A stretch of 36,875 nucleotides of DNA, from positions 1-36,875 of the forward strand of contig NZ_SCVH01000143.1 of the NCBI RefSeq assembly GCF_004296935.1. Reading direction: 5' to 3'. Below the pieces are notes generated by a model. That model was not told the DNA's origin. It was given only the letters and a program-made list of their open reading frames with translations, and made no database searches. A program made the translations under genes and the position numbers. The DNA comes from Reyranella sp. Its GTDB lineage: Bacteria > Pseudomonadota > Alphaproteobacteria > Reyranellales > Reyranellaceae. Below, one piece after another: positions 1 through 9,425 of the stretch. Positions within the stretch are counted from its first letter, which is position 1, and each line of letters opens with the position of its first letter.

Positions 1-1062
1 GTCGTAGAACGGCAACAGCTGCGTTGCCCATACGCCCGTGACTTTCTTTACCGGATCGATCCAGTAATAGCTGTTGGCGAGTCCGCCCCACGACAGGCTC
101 CCCGCGGCGCGGCGGCCGGGGAAGTCTTGCGGGTTGATCATGAAGGAGAGGCCCCACTTCATGCCGTCGACGAAGTTCATGTCGGTGCTGCGGCCGGGGA
201 TCTGGCTCTTGAGCGGCCGGCAGGAAACCTCGCCCATGGCGTTCTTCGACATCAGCGCCACCGTCTCGGGTTTCAGCACCCGCACGCCCTCCAGCTCACC
301 TTGGCCCAGGATCATGCGGGTGAAACGGAGATAGTCGCCGACCGTTGAATAGAGCGCACCACCGCCCATCAGCACTTCAGGAGCCTGGTTGAGTTCGTGG
401 TCCGTGGCGGTGAAGCCGCCGACATCTTTCCTGACATGCACGGCCGCCTTGCGCGGCCGCATCGCGGGTCCGATCCTGAAACCGGTGTCGGGCATCCGAA
501 GCGGATCGAACAGATTTTCCTTCATGTAGCGGTCGAGCTTCATGCCGCTCGCCGCCTCGACCATCAGGCCGGCCCAGTCGATCGAGATCGAGTATTCCCA
601 GCGCTCACCCGGCTCGGCCAACAGCGGCGTGCTCAGCATCTCCATCGAGTTGGGTTTTAGCGGGCCCTTGGCCTGGACATAGCGGAAGATGTCGGCGTCC
701 CAAGTGTCGTAGCCCATGCCGGAGGTGTGGGTCAGCAGATGACGCAGCGTGATCGGCTTTTTGGCCGGCCGTGTCTTCACCGTGCCGTCGGCGCCGACGC
801 TCACCAGCACTTCTTTCCGCGCGATCTCGGGCAGGATTTCGGCGGCCGGCGTGTCCAGGCCGAATTTGCCCTGCTCGACCATTTGCATGGCGGCGGCGCC
901 GGTGATCGCCTTGGTCATCGAGGCGATCCAGATCACGCTGTCGGATTTCAGCGCGCCCGCCGCGCCCTCGAAGATCTTCCCATTGGCGGTCGCGGCCATC
1001 GCGGCCACACCCGGTACGTCGCCGGCCTCGACGGCCTGCTTCAAACTGTCAGCAATGCTCAT
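1..1062 (-). CDS. Serine hydrolase, beta-lactamase/class C family (partial)
   Basis: The reverse frame is open from an ATG at 1062 to the left edge (354 codons), so the C-terminus is missing. The protein begins MSIADSLKQAVEAG and carries the SxxK nucleophile motif as SMTK near residue 48, then a TSGMGYDTW stretch and a YSI motif (in ERWEYSISID) where class C enzymes and penicillin-binding proteins usually have YxN. No signal peptide is visible, so a cytoplasmic esterase or peptidase-like hydrolase is likelier than a true beta-lactamase; the substrate cannot be predicted. An AGAGGAAA ribosome-binding site lies just upstream of the ATG. It sits 27 bp downstream of the helicase gene on the same strand and could be co-transcribed, but has no obvious repair role. 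Confidence 0.85.
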   Translation of the reverse strand, partial: MSIADSLKQAVEAGDVPGVAAMAATANGKIFEGAAGALKSDSVIWIASMTKAITGAAAMQMVEQGKFGLDTPAAEILPEIARKEVLVSVGADGTVKTRPAKKPITLRHLLTHTSGMGYDTWDADIFRYVQAKGPLKPNSMEMLSTPLLAEPGERWEYSISIDWAGLMVEAASGMKLDRYMKENLFDPLRMPDTGFRIGPAMRPRKAAVHVRKDVGGFTATDHELNQAPEVLMGGGALYSTVGDYLRFTRMILGQGELEGVRVLKPETVALMSKNAMGEVSCRPLKSQIPGRSTDMNFVDGMKWGLSFMINPQDFPGRRAAGSLSWGGLANSYYWIDPVKKVTGVWATQLLPFYD

Positions 1063-1089
1063 GCGTTTCCTCTGCCCCTGCCGGCGAGA

Positions 1090-3534
1090 CTACGCCAGGT
1101 GGGTCGCTTCATCGATCAATTCCTGCGCCGCCATATCCAGGAGCTCGTCGTCAGCCGTGCCGTCCAGCACTCGCTCGCGCCCAATCTCCAGCAGTACCGG
1201 CACCGCCAACGGCGAGATGCGATCGAGCCGCCGGTAGTCGATCCGCCCCTTGGCGCGCCTCAGGAGTTCGCCCAGCCGCTTCAGGTCGGCGAGCTGCCAG
1301 GCCGCGTCCTGGCGCGTGGCGCGCAGCAGGATATGGCCGGGCTCGTGCTGGCGCAGCGTGTCGTAGATCAGGTCCGAGCTGAAGGTGACCTGGCGGCGCG
1401 ACTTTTCCTCGCCGGGAAAGCGCCGCTCGATCAGGCCCGCGATCACCGCGACGTTGCGGAAGGAACGCCGCAGCATGGTCGATTCGTCCATCCATGCCTC
1501 GAGATCGTCGCCCAGCATGTCCTCGTCGAACAGCTGGTCGAGCTGCGCCTTCGTGGGCGGCCGCAGCCCCCAGAGGCCGAGCACATAGTCGGTGGCGACG
1601 AACCCCAGCGGTCTTAGCCCCATGCGCTCCATGCGCCGCGTCAGCAGCATGCCCAGGGTCTGATGCGCGTTCCGGCCTTCGAAGCAATAGGCCACGATGA
1701 ACTGCTTGCCGCCCCTCGGGAATCCCTCGATCAGCAATCGGTCGGCCTGGGGCAGACCCGAGCGCCAGCGCTGGATATCGAGCCACTGGCGCACCTCGGC
1801 CGGCAACTTGGGGTGCCGCGAGGGGTCCTGCAGGATGCCGCGGACGCGGTCGGCCAGGAATGTCGAGAGCGGCAGGCGGCCGCCACCGTAGGCCGGCACC
1901 TTGGGATCGCCGCCCGTTGCCAGCGAGCATTGCGCCATCAGCTCCTTCACGCCCTCGAAGCGCAACAACCGGCCGGCGAAGGTGAAAGTGTCGCCCGGCA
2001 CCAGCCCCTGGATGAACGCCTCCTCGACCTCGCCCAGCACCGGCCCACGCCGCAGCTTCACTTTCAGAAGCGGCAGTTCGACGATGGTGCCGACATTCAT
2101 GCGGAACTGCCGCGCCACCAGCGGCGAGGCCAGCATCCAGCGCCCACCGGGCATCGCCTTCAACCGGTGCCAGCGGTCGTAGGCCGCCAGTGCGTAGCCG
2201 CCCGTGGCCACGAAATCGAAGGTATCGTCGTAGTCCTGGCGCGGCAGGTCGCGGTACGGCTGGGCGCGGCGCACCTCATGGAAGAAAGCCTCGCGGTCGA
2301 TCGGCTGGGCGCACGCCGTGCCCACGATGTGTTGCGCCAGCACGTCGAGACAGGGTGGCCGCGGCGGGTCGCCGTCCAGCTCGCGCGCCTCGACGGCTTC
2401 GAGGGCCGCCAGGGACTCCAGCACCTCGAAGCGGTTGGCCGGCGCGATCATGGCGCGGCTGGGCTCATCCAGCCGGTGGTTGGCGCGGCCGATCCTCTGC
2501 ATCAGGCGGCTCACGCCCTTGGGCGCACCCATCTGGATCACGAGATCGACATTGCCCCAGTCGATGCCGAGGTCGAGCGACGACGTCGCCACCACGGCGC
2601 GGAGCTTGCCTGCGGCCATCGCCGCCTCGACCTTGCGGCGCTGCTCGACGGCGAGCGACCCGTGATGCAGCCCGATCGGCAGATTGTCCTCGTTGATCCG
2701 CCACAGCCCATCGAAGGCGAGTTCGGCCTGGGCACGGGTGTTGACGAAGATGATCGAGGTCTTGTGGTGGCGGATGATGTTGTAGATTTCGGGTACCGCG
2801 TGCCGACCCATGTGGCCGCCCCAGGGGATGCGCTCGTGGGCGTCGATGATCGTCACCACCGGTTGGGCTCCCGGCTCGCCCCGCACGATTTCGACCGGTT
2901 CGTCGCGCAGCCGCAGGTAGTCGGCCAGCGCCGGCGGATCCGCCACCGTGGCCGAGAGGCCGACGAATCGCGCCTGCGGTGCCAGCGCCGCCACCCGTGC
3001 CAGACAAAGCGCCAGGTGATGTCCGCGCTTGGTCGTGGCGAAGGCGTGCAGCTCGTCGATGATCACGCATTTCAGGCTGGCGAAGAATTTCGCCGCGTCG
3101 AGGTAGCTCAGCAGCAGCGCCAGCGACTCCGGCGTCGTCATCAGCAGATCCGGCGGCCGCTCGCGCTGGCGCAGGCGGCGGCTCTGCGGCGTGTCGCCGG
3201 TCCGGCTCTCGGCCCGCACCGGCAGTTTCATCTCGGCGATCGGCGTCTCGAGGTTGCGCTTGATATCGGTCGCCAGCGCCTTGAGCGGCGAGATGTAGAG
3301 AGTATGCAGCTCGCCCTTGCCCTTGGCGTGAGCCAGATCCTCGCCCTTGCGGCGACGCTCCGTGAGCTCGATCAGCGACGGCAGGAAGCCCGCCAGGGTC
3401 TTGCCGCCGCCGGTCGGTGCAATCAGCAGCGCGCTCTTGCCCTCAGCCGCGAGATCGACCAGGGCAAGCTGATGCGGCCGGGGCGCCCAGCCGCGGCTTT
3501 CGAACCAGCGTGCAAACAGATCGGGAAGAACCAT
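1090..3534 (-). CDS. Ligase-associated DEXH-box helicase (Lhr-like)
   Basis: An 814-residue superfamily 2 helicase of the Lhr-core type that occurs beside the ligase/exonuclease pair in many proteobacteria and is linked to DNA damage repair. Visible motifs in order are Walker A APTGGGKT near residue 45, motif Ia TPESLALLL, the DEVH-type box as DELHAF, motif III SATV, and motif VI QRIGRANHR. The rest is the winged-helix and Lhr-type C-terminal region (WGLRPPTKAQLDQLFDEDM). I chose the ATG at 3534, opening MVLPDLFARWFESRGW, because it gives the family N-terminus and is preceded by AAGAGAT. A GTG at 3576 would add 14 residues but would run into the divergent exonuclease gene. The usual companion nuclease pdeM is not next to it; a serine hydrolase follows instead. 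Confidence 0.93.
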   Translation of the reverse strand: MVLPDLFARWFESRGWAPRPHQLALVDLAAEGKSALLIAPTGGGKTLAGFLPSLIELTERRRKGEDLAHAKGKGELHTLYISPLKALATDIKRNLETPIAEMKLPVRAESRTGDTPQSRRLRQRERPPDLLMTTPESLALLLSYLDAAKFFASLKCVIIDELHAFATTKRGHHLALCLARVAALAPQARFVGLSATVADPPALADYLRLRDEPVEIVRGEPGAQPVVTIIDAHERIPWGGHMGRHAVPEIYNIIRHHKTSIIFVNTRAQAELAFDGLWRINEDNLPIGLHHGSLAVEQRRKVEAAMAAGKLRAVVATSSLDLGIDWGNVDLVIQMGAPKGVSRLMQRIGRANHRLDEPSRAMIAPANRFEVLESLAALEAVEARELDGDPPRPPCLDVLAQHIVGTACAQPIDREAFFHEVRRAQPYRDLPRQDYDDTFDFVATGGYALAAYDRWHRLKAMPGGRWMLASPLVARQFRMNVGTIVELPLLKVKLRRGPVLGEVEEAFIQGLVPGDTFTFAGRLLRFEGVKELMAQCSLATGGDPKVPAYGGGRLPLSTFLADRVRGILQDPSRHPKLPAEVRQWLDIQRWRSGLPQADRLLIEGFPRGGKQFIVAYCFEGRNAHQTLGMLLTRRMERMGLRPLGFVATDYVLGLWGLRPPTKAQLDQLFDEDMLGDDLEAWMDESTMLRRSFRNVAVIAGLIERRFPGEEKSRRQVTFSSDLIYDTLRQHEPGHILLRATRQDAAWQLADLKRLGELLRRAKGRIDYRRLDRISPLAVPVLLEIGRERVLDGTADDELLDMAAQELIDEATHLA

Positions 3535-3562
3535 ATCTCTTGGGTAAGATGCACCCGTCCCG

Positions 3563-4582
3563 ATGGCAACCGACACCCTAAATCCCCGTAGCTGGCTCTA
3601 TCCGACGCCGCGCGGCCTCTACTGCGAACCTGGCGACTTCTATGTCGACCCCGCCGTGGCGGTGGCGCGCGCCGTGATCACCCATGGCCACGGCGACCAT
3701 GCCCGTCCCGGCCATCGCGCCGCGCTGGCCACGTCCGAAACGCTCGCCATCATGCGCGCCCGCTTCGAGGATATGCCGAACACCACGCAACAGCCGCTGG
3801 CCTATGGCGAAACCGTCCGTCTCGGCGAGGTCGACGTTCGCCTGGCGCCCGCCGGTCATATCCTGGGGTCAGCGCAAGCAGTGCTGACATTCAAGGGGCA
3901 GCGCACCGTGGTCTCGGGCGATTTCAAGCGCCGCGCCGACCCGACCTGTCCGCCTTTCGAGCCGGTGCCGTGCGACGTCTTCATCACCGAGGCCACCTTC
4001 GCCCTGCCCGTCTTCCACCATCCCTCCGATGCCGGCGAGATCGGCAAGCTGTTGCGCTCGGTCGCCACCTTCCCCGAGCGCACGCATCTGGTGGGCGTCT
4101 ATGCGCTCGGCAAATGCCAGCGCGTGATCAAACTCCTGCGGGCCGCCGGCTATGACCGGCGCATCTGGCTGCACGGTGGCCTGCTGTCCCTCTGCAAGCT
4201 CTACCAGGACCACGGAATCGATCTCGGCGACGTGGCGCCCGTCTCCGACGCCATCCTCGAAACCTTCAAGGGCGCCATCGTACTCTGCCCGCCCTCGGCC
4301 ATGACCGACCGCTGGTCCCGGCGCTTCGCCGATCCGGTCGCCGCCATATGCTCGGGCTGGATGGGCGTGCGCGCCCGCGCCCGCCAGCGCGGCGCAGAAC
4401 TGCCGCTGGTGATCTCCGACCACGCCGACTGGCCAGAACTGACGCAGACCCTGAAGGACGTGGGTGCGCCCAAGGTCTGGGTGACGCACGGTCGCGAGGA
4501 AGCGCTGGTCCACTATGCGCGCTCGATCGGCATCGATGCCGAGGCGCTGCATCTTGCCGGTCGCGAGGAAGAAGGCGCCTGA
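3563..4582 (+). CDS. Ligase-associated DNA exonuclease (metallo-beta-lactamase fold)
   Basis: A 339-residue protein of the SNM1/beta-CASP-like family found next to ATP-dependent ligases. The metal-binding HxHxDH motif is HGHGDH at residues 41-46, followed by the SGDFKRRADPTC segment that supplies another metal-ligand Asp, ITEATFALPVF, and C-terminal SDHADWPEL and WVTHGREEALVHY with further metal-binding His. The family is taken to trim DNA ends during repair together with the helicase and ligase. It is divergent from the helicase, with only 28 bp between start codons, and is separated from the ligase start by 3 bp, so exonuclease and ligase form an operon. No good ribosome-binding site precedes the ATG. 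Confidence 0.92.
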   Translation: MATDTLNPRSWLYPTPRGLYCEPGDFYVDPAVAVARAVITHGHGDHARPGHRAALATSETLAIMRARFEDMPNTTQQPLAYGETVRLGEVDVRLAPAGHILGSAQAVLTFKGQRTVVSGDFKRRADPTCPPFEPVPCDVFITEATFALPVFHHPSDAGEIGKLLRSVATFPERTHLVGVYALGKCQRVIKLLRAAGYDRRIWLHGGLLSLCKLYQDHGIDLGDVAPVSDAILETFKGAIVLCPPSAMTDRWSRRFADPVAAICSGWMGVRARARQRGAELPLVISDHADWPELTQTLKDVGAPKVWVTHGREEALVHYARSIGIDAEALHLAGREEEGA

Positions 4583-4585
4583 GCC

Positions 4586-6166
4586 GTGCAGACCTTTGCC
4601 CAGCTTCTCGATTCGCTTTCCTTCGAATCGGCGCGCAACGCCAAGCTCCGGCTGATCGAGACCTATCTGCGCGCGGTCCCGGATCCGGACCGCGGCTGGG
4701 CCCTGGCGGCGCTGACCGGCGGGCTCGACTTTCCCGCCGCCAAGCCGGCGCTGCTGCGCGGCTTCGGCCAGGACAAGATCGGGCACGAGCTGTTTGCCCT
4801 CTCCTACGACTATGTCGGCGATCTCGCCGAGACGCTGGCGCTGATCTGGGGGACCAATCCCGCCGCTGGACCGCCGCCCAGCCTGGGCGAAGTCGTGGAG
4901 ACTTTGCAGCGCGCCACCAAGACCCAGACACCGGCGATCCTGAAGCGCTGGCTGGACGCGCTCGATTCGACCGGCCGTTGGGCGCTGCTGAAACTGCTCA
5001 CGGGCGCATTGCGGGTAGGTGTATCGGCTCGCCTCGCCAAGCAGGCGGCCGCCAACATCGGCAACCAACCGGTCGACGCCGTGGGGGAGATCTGGCACGG
5101 CCTCACGCCGCCCTACCGGCCGCTGTTCGATTGGCTCTTGCAGGGCGCGCCCCGGCCCAGCAGCAACGCCGGCGGCGCCTTCCTGCCGCCGATGCTGGCC
5201 AATCCCATCGACCGCACCGAACTCGACACGCTCGACCCGGCACACTTCCGTGCCGAATGGAAATGGGACGGCATTCGCGTCCAGGTCGCGGCCTCGGGCG
5301 GCGTGACGCGGCTCTATAGCCGCGCGGGCGAAGACATCTCCAGCTCCTTTCCCGACATCGTCGAGGCGATCGATTTCGAGGGCGTGTTCGACGGCGAGTT
5401 GCTGGTCCGCCGCGAGGAGGCCGTGGCGCCGTTCAACGACCTGCAGCAGCGCCTCAACCGCAAGAGCGTGACACCGAAGATGCTGAAGGAACATCCGGCC
5501 CACGTCAGGCTCTACGACGTACTCCAACTCGAAGGCGAAGATCTGCGTGGCCTGCCCTTCGACCAACGCCGCGCCCGCCTCGAAGCCTGGATGGCGCTCG
5601 CGCCACGGGCCCGCTTCGACCTCTCGCCGCTCGTGACCTTCCAGGACTGGGCCCATCTCTCCGAGCTGCGGGAAGCCATGAAGAGCGACGGCATCGAGGG
5701 GCTGATGCTGAAGCGTGCCGACAGCGGCTACCTCGCCGGCCGGCCCAAAGGGCCATGGTTCAAGTGGAAGCGCGATCCCATGTTGGCCGACTGCGTGCTG
5801 ATGTATGCCCAGCGTGGCCACGGCAAGAGGAGCTCTTTCTATTCCGACTTCACCTTCGGCTGCTGGCGGGACGGCGCCGAGGGCAAGCGCGCGTTGGCGC
5901 CGGTCGGCAAGGCCTACTTCGGCTTCACCGACGAGGAGCTGCGCTGGCTCGACAAGTGGGTGCGCGACCACACGACGAACCGCTTCGGCCCGGTGCGCGA
6001 GGTGACGCAGGAGCTGGTGCTGGAAGTGGCTTTCGACGGCATCGCCCGGTCCAGCCGCCACAAATCTGGCCTGGCCCTGCGTTTTCCCCGTATCCATCGT
6101 ATCCGTAGGGATAAGCCTGCCGCTGAAGCCGACACCGTCGACGCCCTCCTGCGGCTCTTGCCGTAA
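4586..6166 (+). CDS. ATP-dependent DNA ligase, damage-response type
   Basis: A 526-residue ATP-dependent DNA ligase of the group called cisplatin-damage-response ligase. It has an N-terminal DNA-binding domain (about 1-200), the nucleotidyltransferase motif I KWDGIR with the adenylated lysine near residue 226, motif III FDGELLV, motif IV EGLMLKR, motif V WFKWKRD, and a C-terminal OB domain ending around [19 protein letters not shown]. It uses a GTG start at 4586, 3 bp after the exonuclease stop, which argues for translational coupling. It seals nicks after end processing by the neighbouring nuclease and helicase. It is a second ligase in addition to the NAD-dependent LigA expected elsewhere in the genome. 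Confidence 0.93.
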   Translation: MQTFAQLLDSLSFESARNAKLRLIETYLRAVPDPDRGWALAALTGGLDFPAAKPALLRGFGQDKIGHELFALSYDYVGDLAETLALIWGTNPAAGPPPSLGEVVETLQRATKTQTPAILKRWLDALDSTGRWALLKLLTGALRVGVSARLAKQAAANIGNQPVDAVGEIWHGLTPPYRPLFDWLLQGAPRPSSNAGGAFLPPMLANPIDRTELDTLDPAHFRAEWKWDGIRVQVAASGGVTRLYSRAGEDISSSFPDIVEAIDFEGVFDGELLVRREEAVAPFNDLQQRLNRKSVTPKMLKEHPAHVRLYDVLQLEGEDLRGLPFDQRRARLEAWMALAPRARFDLSPLVTFQDWAHLSELREAMKSDGIEGLMLKRADSGYLAGRPKGPWFKWKRDPMLADCVLMYAQRGHGKRSSFYSDFTFGCWRDGAEGKRALAPVGKAYFGFTDEELRWLDKWVRDHTTNRFGPVREVTQELVLEVAFDGIARSSRHKSGLALRFPRIHRIRRDKPAAEADTVDALLRLLP

Positions 6167-6195
6167 GAGGCCTGCAACACCATTATCTGGACGTC

Positions 6196-7188
6196 ATGAT
6201 CGACCCGTTTGGCCGCCATATTTCCTACCTCCGCGTCTCCGTGACGGACCGCTGCGATTTCCGCTGCGTCTACTGCATGGCCGAGGACATGACCTTCCTG
6301 CCCAAGGCGGAAGTGCTGTCGCTCGAGGAGCTGGAGCGGCTGTGCGGCGCCTTCGTGCGCCGTGGCGTGAAGAAGCTGCGCCTGACCGGCGGCGAGCCGC
6401 TGGTGCGCAAGAACGTGATGTCGCTGTTCCGCGGCCTCGGCCGCCATCTCGACAGTGGCGCGCTGGAAGAGCTGACGCTCACCACCAACGGCAGCCAGCT
6501 CGCGAAGTACGCCAAGGAACTGGCCGCCATCGGCGTGCGCCGCGTGAACGTCTCGATGGACACGCTCGATCCCGCCAAGTTCCGCGAATTGACGCGCTGG
6601 GGCGATCTCGACCAGGTAATGCGCGGCCTCGACGCCGCCCAGCAGGCCGGCCTTCACGTCAAGATCAACGCCGTGGCCTTGCGCGGCGTGAACGACATGA
6701 AATTCGACGAGTTGATCCGCTTCAGCCATGGCCGGGGCATGGACCTGGTCCTGATCGAAGTCATGCCGATGGGCGAGATCGGCGCCGACGCCCGGCTCGA
6801 CCAGTATCTGCCGCTGTCGCTGGCGCGAACCGAGATCGCCAAGCACTTCACGTTGAGCGAGACCGACTACCACACCGGCGGGCCCGCCCGTTACTTCAAG
6901 GTCGAGGAGACCGGCGGGCGGCTGGGCTTCATCACGCCGCTCACCCACAATTTCTGCGAAAGCTGCAACCGCGTCCGTCTCACCTGCACCGGCACGCTCT
7001 ACATGTGCCTCGGCCAGGAAGACGCTGCCGACCTGCGCGGCCCGTTGCGGGCCTCCGAGAGCGACGAGATCCTCGACCAGGCGATCACCGCGGCGATCGC
7101 GCGCAAGCCCAAGGGCCATGACTTCATCATCGATCGCCGCCACACCGGCCCCGCCGTCCCCCGCCACATGAGCGTGACGGGCGGCTGA
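6196..7188 (+). CDS. moaA: GTP 3',8-cyclase MoaA (molybdenum cofactor)
   Basis: A 330-residue radical SAM enzyme that starts molybdopterin synthesis by converting GTP to 3',8-cyclo-GTP. The SAM-binding cluster motif CxxxCxxC is C20, C24, C27 in [11 protein letters not shown]. The second Fe-S cluster motif is C-terminal ([19 protein letters not shown]), and the protein ends in the conserved Gly-Gly needed for activity. [10 protein letters not shown] is the expected SAM-pocket motif. The ATG at 6196 matches the family N-terminus ([20 protein letters not shown]); the ribosome-binding site is poor. It follows the ligase by 29 bp on the same strand and may be read through from it. No other moa genes are in the window. 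Confidence 0.97.
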   Translation: MIDPFGRHISYLRVSVTDRCDFRCVYCMAEDMTFLPKAEVLSLEELERLCGAFVRRGVKKLRLTGGEPLVRKNVMSLFRGLGRHLDSGALEELTLTTNGSQLAKYAKELAAIGVRRVNVSMDTLDPAKFRELTRWGDLDQVMRGLDAAQQAGLHVKINAVALRGVNDMKFDELIRFSHGRGMDLVLIEVMPMGEIGADARLDQYLPLSLARTEIAKHFTLSETDYHTGGPARYFKVEETGGRLGFITPLTHNFCESCNRVRLTCTGTLYMCLGQEDAADLRGPLRASESDEILDQAITAAIARKPKGHDFIIDRRHTGPAVPRHMSVTGG

Positions 7189-7209
7189 TCGAGAAGCGGC
7201 CCGGCCTCG

Positions 7210-8130
7210 TCAGGGCGCAGGCTGCGACGGGGTGCTCTTGATCCTGGCCCGACGCACCGCCTCGCGGTGCGAGATGTAGAGCGCGCTGGCGAAGATCACC
7301 GCCGCACCGACGAAGGTCCAGACATCGGGCTGCTGGAAGAACAGGAAATAGCCCAGCAGCGTATTCCAGATCAGCGACAGGAAGCCGATGGGCTGCAGCA
7401 GGGTGATGTCGGCCAGTTGATAGCCGCGTTGCTGGCAGACATGGCCGAGCGTGCCGGCGAGGCCTGCCGCCACGAACCACAAGAGGTCGACCCAGCCCGG
7501 CGTCTGCCAGAACCAGATGGCCACCGGCGCGGCACAGATCACGATCACGATGTTCTGCCAGATCACGATGGTGTTGGCCGAGTCGGTGCGGGCCAGCGCC
7601 TTGGAAATCAGGTTCGAGGCCGAGAAGATCGGCGTCGAGACCAGGATGCAGATGACACCGAGGTGAATCTCGCCGAAGCCCGGCCGAATGATGATCATGG
7701 CGCCGGCGAAACCCACGATGACGGCGATCCAGCGCCTGAGGCGCACGTCCTCGGCCAGGAACAGCGCCGCACCGATGGTGACGAAGATCGGTCCCGTGAA
7801 ACCGAGCGCCGTGATCTCGGCCAGGGTCGTGAGCGGGAGCGCCACGAACCACAGCATCATGCCGGCGGTATGGATGGCGCCGCGCGAAACGTGCAGGCCG
7901 AGGCGATTGGTGTGAAGCGACCGGTAGAGGCCGAGGCGGAACACGACGGGCAGCAGGATCAGTGCGCCGAAGAAGTAGCGCAGGAACGCCATGACGAAGG
8001 GATTTAGATGCTGCGCCGGAATCAGCGTGAAGACGTTCAGCAGCGCGAACAGCAGCCCCGACAGGGCGACCCAGAGGATGCCGCGCAGATTGGGCGGCAG
8101 CGCGAGCCAACGGGCGACGAGAGCGGACAC
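7210..8130 (-). CDS. DMT superfamily transporter, EamA type
   Basis: A 306-residue integral membrane protein with about ten hydrophobic segments arranged as two EamA halves; GILWVALSGLLFALLNVF is the first and LGFTGPIFVTIGAALFLAEDV marks the end of the first half. Such proteins export metabolites or amino acids across the inner membrane; the substrate cannot be read from sequence. The start is a GTG at 8130. It lies 69 bp downstream of the ChaC-like gene on the same strand and may be the last gene of a MaoC-ChaC-DMT unit. It converges with moaA, with only 21 bp between stops. Confidence 0.88.
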   Translation of the reverse strand: MSALVARWLALPPNLRGILWVALSGLLFALLNVFTLIPAQHLNPFVMAFLRYFFGALILLPVVFRLGLYRSLHTNRLGLHVSRGAIHTAGMMLWFVALPLTTLAEITALGFTGPIFVTIGAALFLAEDVRLRRWIAVIVGFAGAMIIIRPGFGEIHLGVICILVSTPIFSASNLISKALARTDSANTIVIWQNIVIVICAAPVAIWFWQTPGWVDLLWFVAAGLAGTLGHVCQQRGYQLADITLLQPIGFLSLIWNTLLGYFLFFQQPDVWTFVGAAVIFASALYISHREAVRRARIKSTPSQPAP

Positions 8131-8199
8131 GTCGCGACTATGTCACAGCCTCTGCAGTGAAGCACCTTGCCGACGCCGCAGCGACGTCCGGTCCGCGAC

Positions 8200-8916
8200 C
8201 TAGGCCTCGCCGACCGCCTCGGTGTCGGGCGGCACCGCGTGAACGACAGGCTCGCCACGCAGATCTGCGACCCGGTGGACGAGTTCCTCGATGTAGGGAT
8301 CATGGATGCCGAGCGAACGCGCATGCTCGGCGGTATTGGTGAGATAGTCGCGGCAGGCGCCGCGCCGCCCCTCGGCGAAGGCGATGTGATGGGCGGCGCG
8401 CTCGATCGGCAGGTCGCCGCAATACTGGCAATGGGCGGTGTCGACCACGAAGGTGACCGCCGTCACGACGCGCCCGTCGCGCAGCCTGGTCGGCACCCAG
8501 CGCGCCTGGTAGACGCCCGACAGCATTTCGCGGTTCCACAGGATCGCCAGTTCGCTGCGGACCTGATGCGGCGCCAGGCGATAGGCGATGCCCTCGCAGG
8601 AACCGCCGCCTTCGAGCGCCAGCATCAGCCCGGGCAATTCAGGCGTGCCACGGCCGAGTGGCGTCCAGAAGCAGAAGGAACGGCGCCAGCCTTCGACGCT
8701 GGAAGGAAGGGCTTCGGCGTACTCAAGCGCCGGATTCCACATCAGCGAGCCGTAGGCGAACACCCACGCTTCTTCGCCCGGCTTGTAGCGCTGCAACGCC
8801 TTCTTGAGACTTGCCTCGCGCTCCTCCGATGTCAGGAAGAAATCGTAGCCGGCCTTTCGGGCGTCGGCGACGATCTGATCGATGCGTTCGGAGCTCAGTT
8901 CCTCGCGTGTCAGCAA
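8200..8916 (-). CDS. Gamma-glutamylcyclotransferase, ChaC family
   Basis: A 238-residue protein with the gamma-glutamylcyclotransferase fold. The substrate-binding YGSL motif is at residues 55-58 (WVFAYGSLMWNP), and the ChaC hallmarks follow: GWRRSFCFWTPLGRGTPE, GIAYRL, and WNREM, whose Glu fits the catalytic position. ChaC enzymes release 5-oxoproline from glutathione in the cytoplasm. The start is a TTG at 8916, favoured by a strong AGGGGGAG ribosome-binding site about 7 bp upstream and the absence of a nearby ATG. The 50-residue N-terminal extension before YGSL is usual for bacterial members. It is 41 bp downstream of the MaoC gene, likely one transcript. Confidence 0.88.
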   Translation of the reverse strand: MLTREELSSERIDQIVADARKAGYDFFLTSEEREASLKKALQRYKPGEEAWVFAYGSLMWNPALEYAEALPSSVEGWRRSFCFWTPLGRGTPELPGLMLALEGGGSCEGIAYRLAPHQVRSELAILWNREMLSGVYQARWVPTRLRDGRVVTAVTFVVDTAHCQYCGDLPIERAAHHIAFAEGRRGACRDYLTNTAEHARSLGIHDPYIEELVHRVADLRGEPVVHAVPPDTEAVGEA

Positions 8917-8957
8917 GTCAGCTCCCCCTTACGCCCGGCTACGCGCAGCGCACATTC

Positions 8958-9425
8958 TCAGGCGCCGTACACGATTGACATGGTCTCGGCGATGCAGGCC
9001 GGGCGCTCCTGGCCCTCGACCTCGATCGTAACCTGGTTGGTGAGGCGTACCCCGCCCTTGTCCATCGGATCGGCCGCGATCAGCTTGGCCCGGGCGCGCA
9101 CCCGCGATCCCGCCGGCACCGGGCTGGTGAAGCGCACCTTGTTGCAGCCGTAGTTGATGCCGTTGCGGACGTTGTTGATGTGCGAAATCTGGTGATTGAG
9201 CATCGGGATCAACGACAGCGTCAGGAAGCCGTGGGCGATCGTCTTGCCGCCCGGCATGTCCTTCTTGGCCCGCTCAACGTCGACATGGATCCATTGATGG
9301 TCGCCGGTCGCGTCGGCAAAGCGATTGATCCGATCCTGCGAGACCTCGACCCAGTCGCTCACCCCGATCTCCTGGCCGACGAACTTATGCATCTCGTTGG
9401 GGTGGGCGAATTCTCTCTTGGCCAT
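8958..9425 (-). CDS. MaoC-like (R)-specific enoyl-CoA hydratase
   Basis: A 155-residue hot-dog-fold protein of the MaoC/NodN type. The hydratase motif is present as the Asp...His pair in FADATGDHQWIHVD, followed by GKTIAHGFLTLSLIP, which positions the acyl-CoA. Members hydrate trans-2-enoyl-CoA to (R)-3-hydroxyacyl-CoA. The ATG at 9425 has an AGGTAGGAAATG ribosome-binding context. It is the first gene of a probable minus-strand unit with the ChaC and DMT genes and is divergent from the crotonase at 9680, sharing a 254-bp intergenic region. Confidence 0.9.
   Translation of the reverse strand: MAKREFAHPNEMHKFVGQEIGVSDWVEVSQDRINRFADATGDHQWIHVDVERAKKDMPGGKTIAHGFLTLSLIPMLNHQISHINNVRNGINYGCNKVRFTSPVPAGSRVRARAKLIAADPMDKGGVRLTNQVTIEVEGQERPACIAETMSIVYGA

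Noticed and set aside
3535-3576. Upstream GTG start for the helicase
   Set aside because: It overlaps the exonuclease start, and the residues before MVLPDLF do not look like family sequence.
3869-6097. 742-codon open frame on the minus strand
   Set aside because: It is opposite the exonuclease and ligase, whose catalytic motifs are complete.
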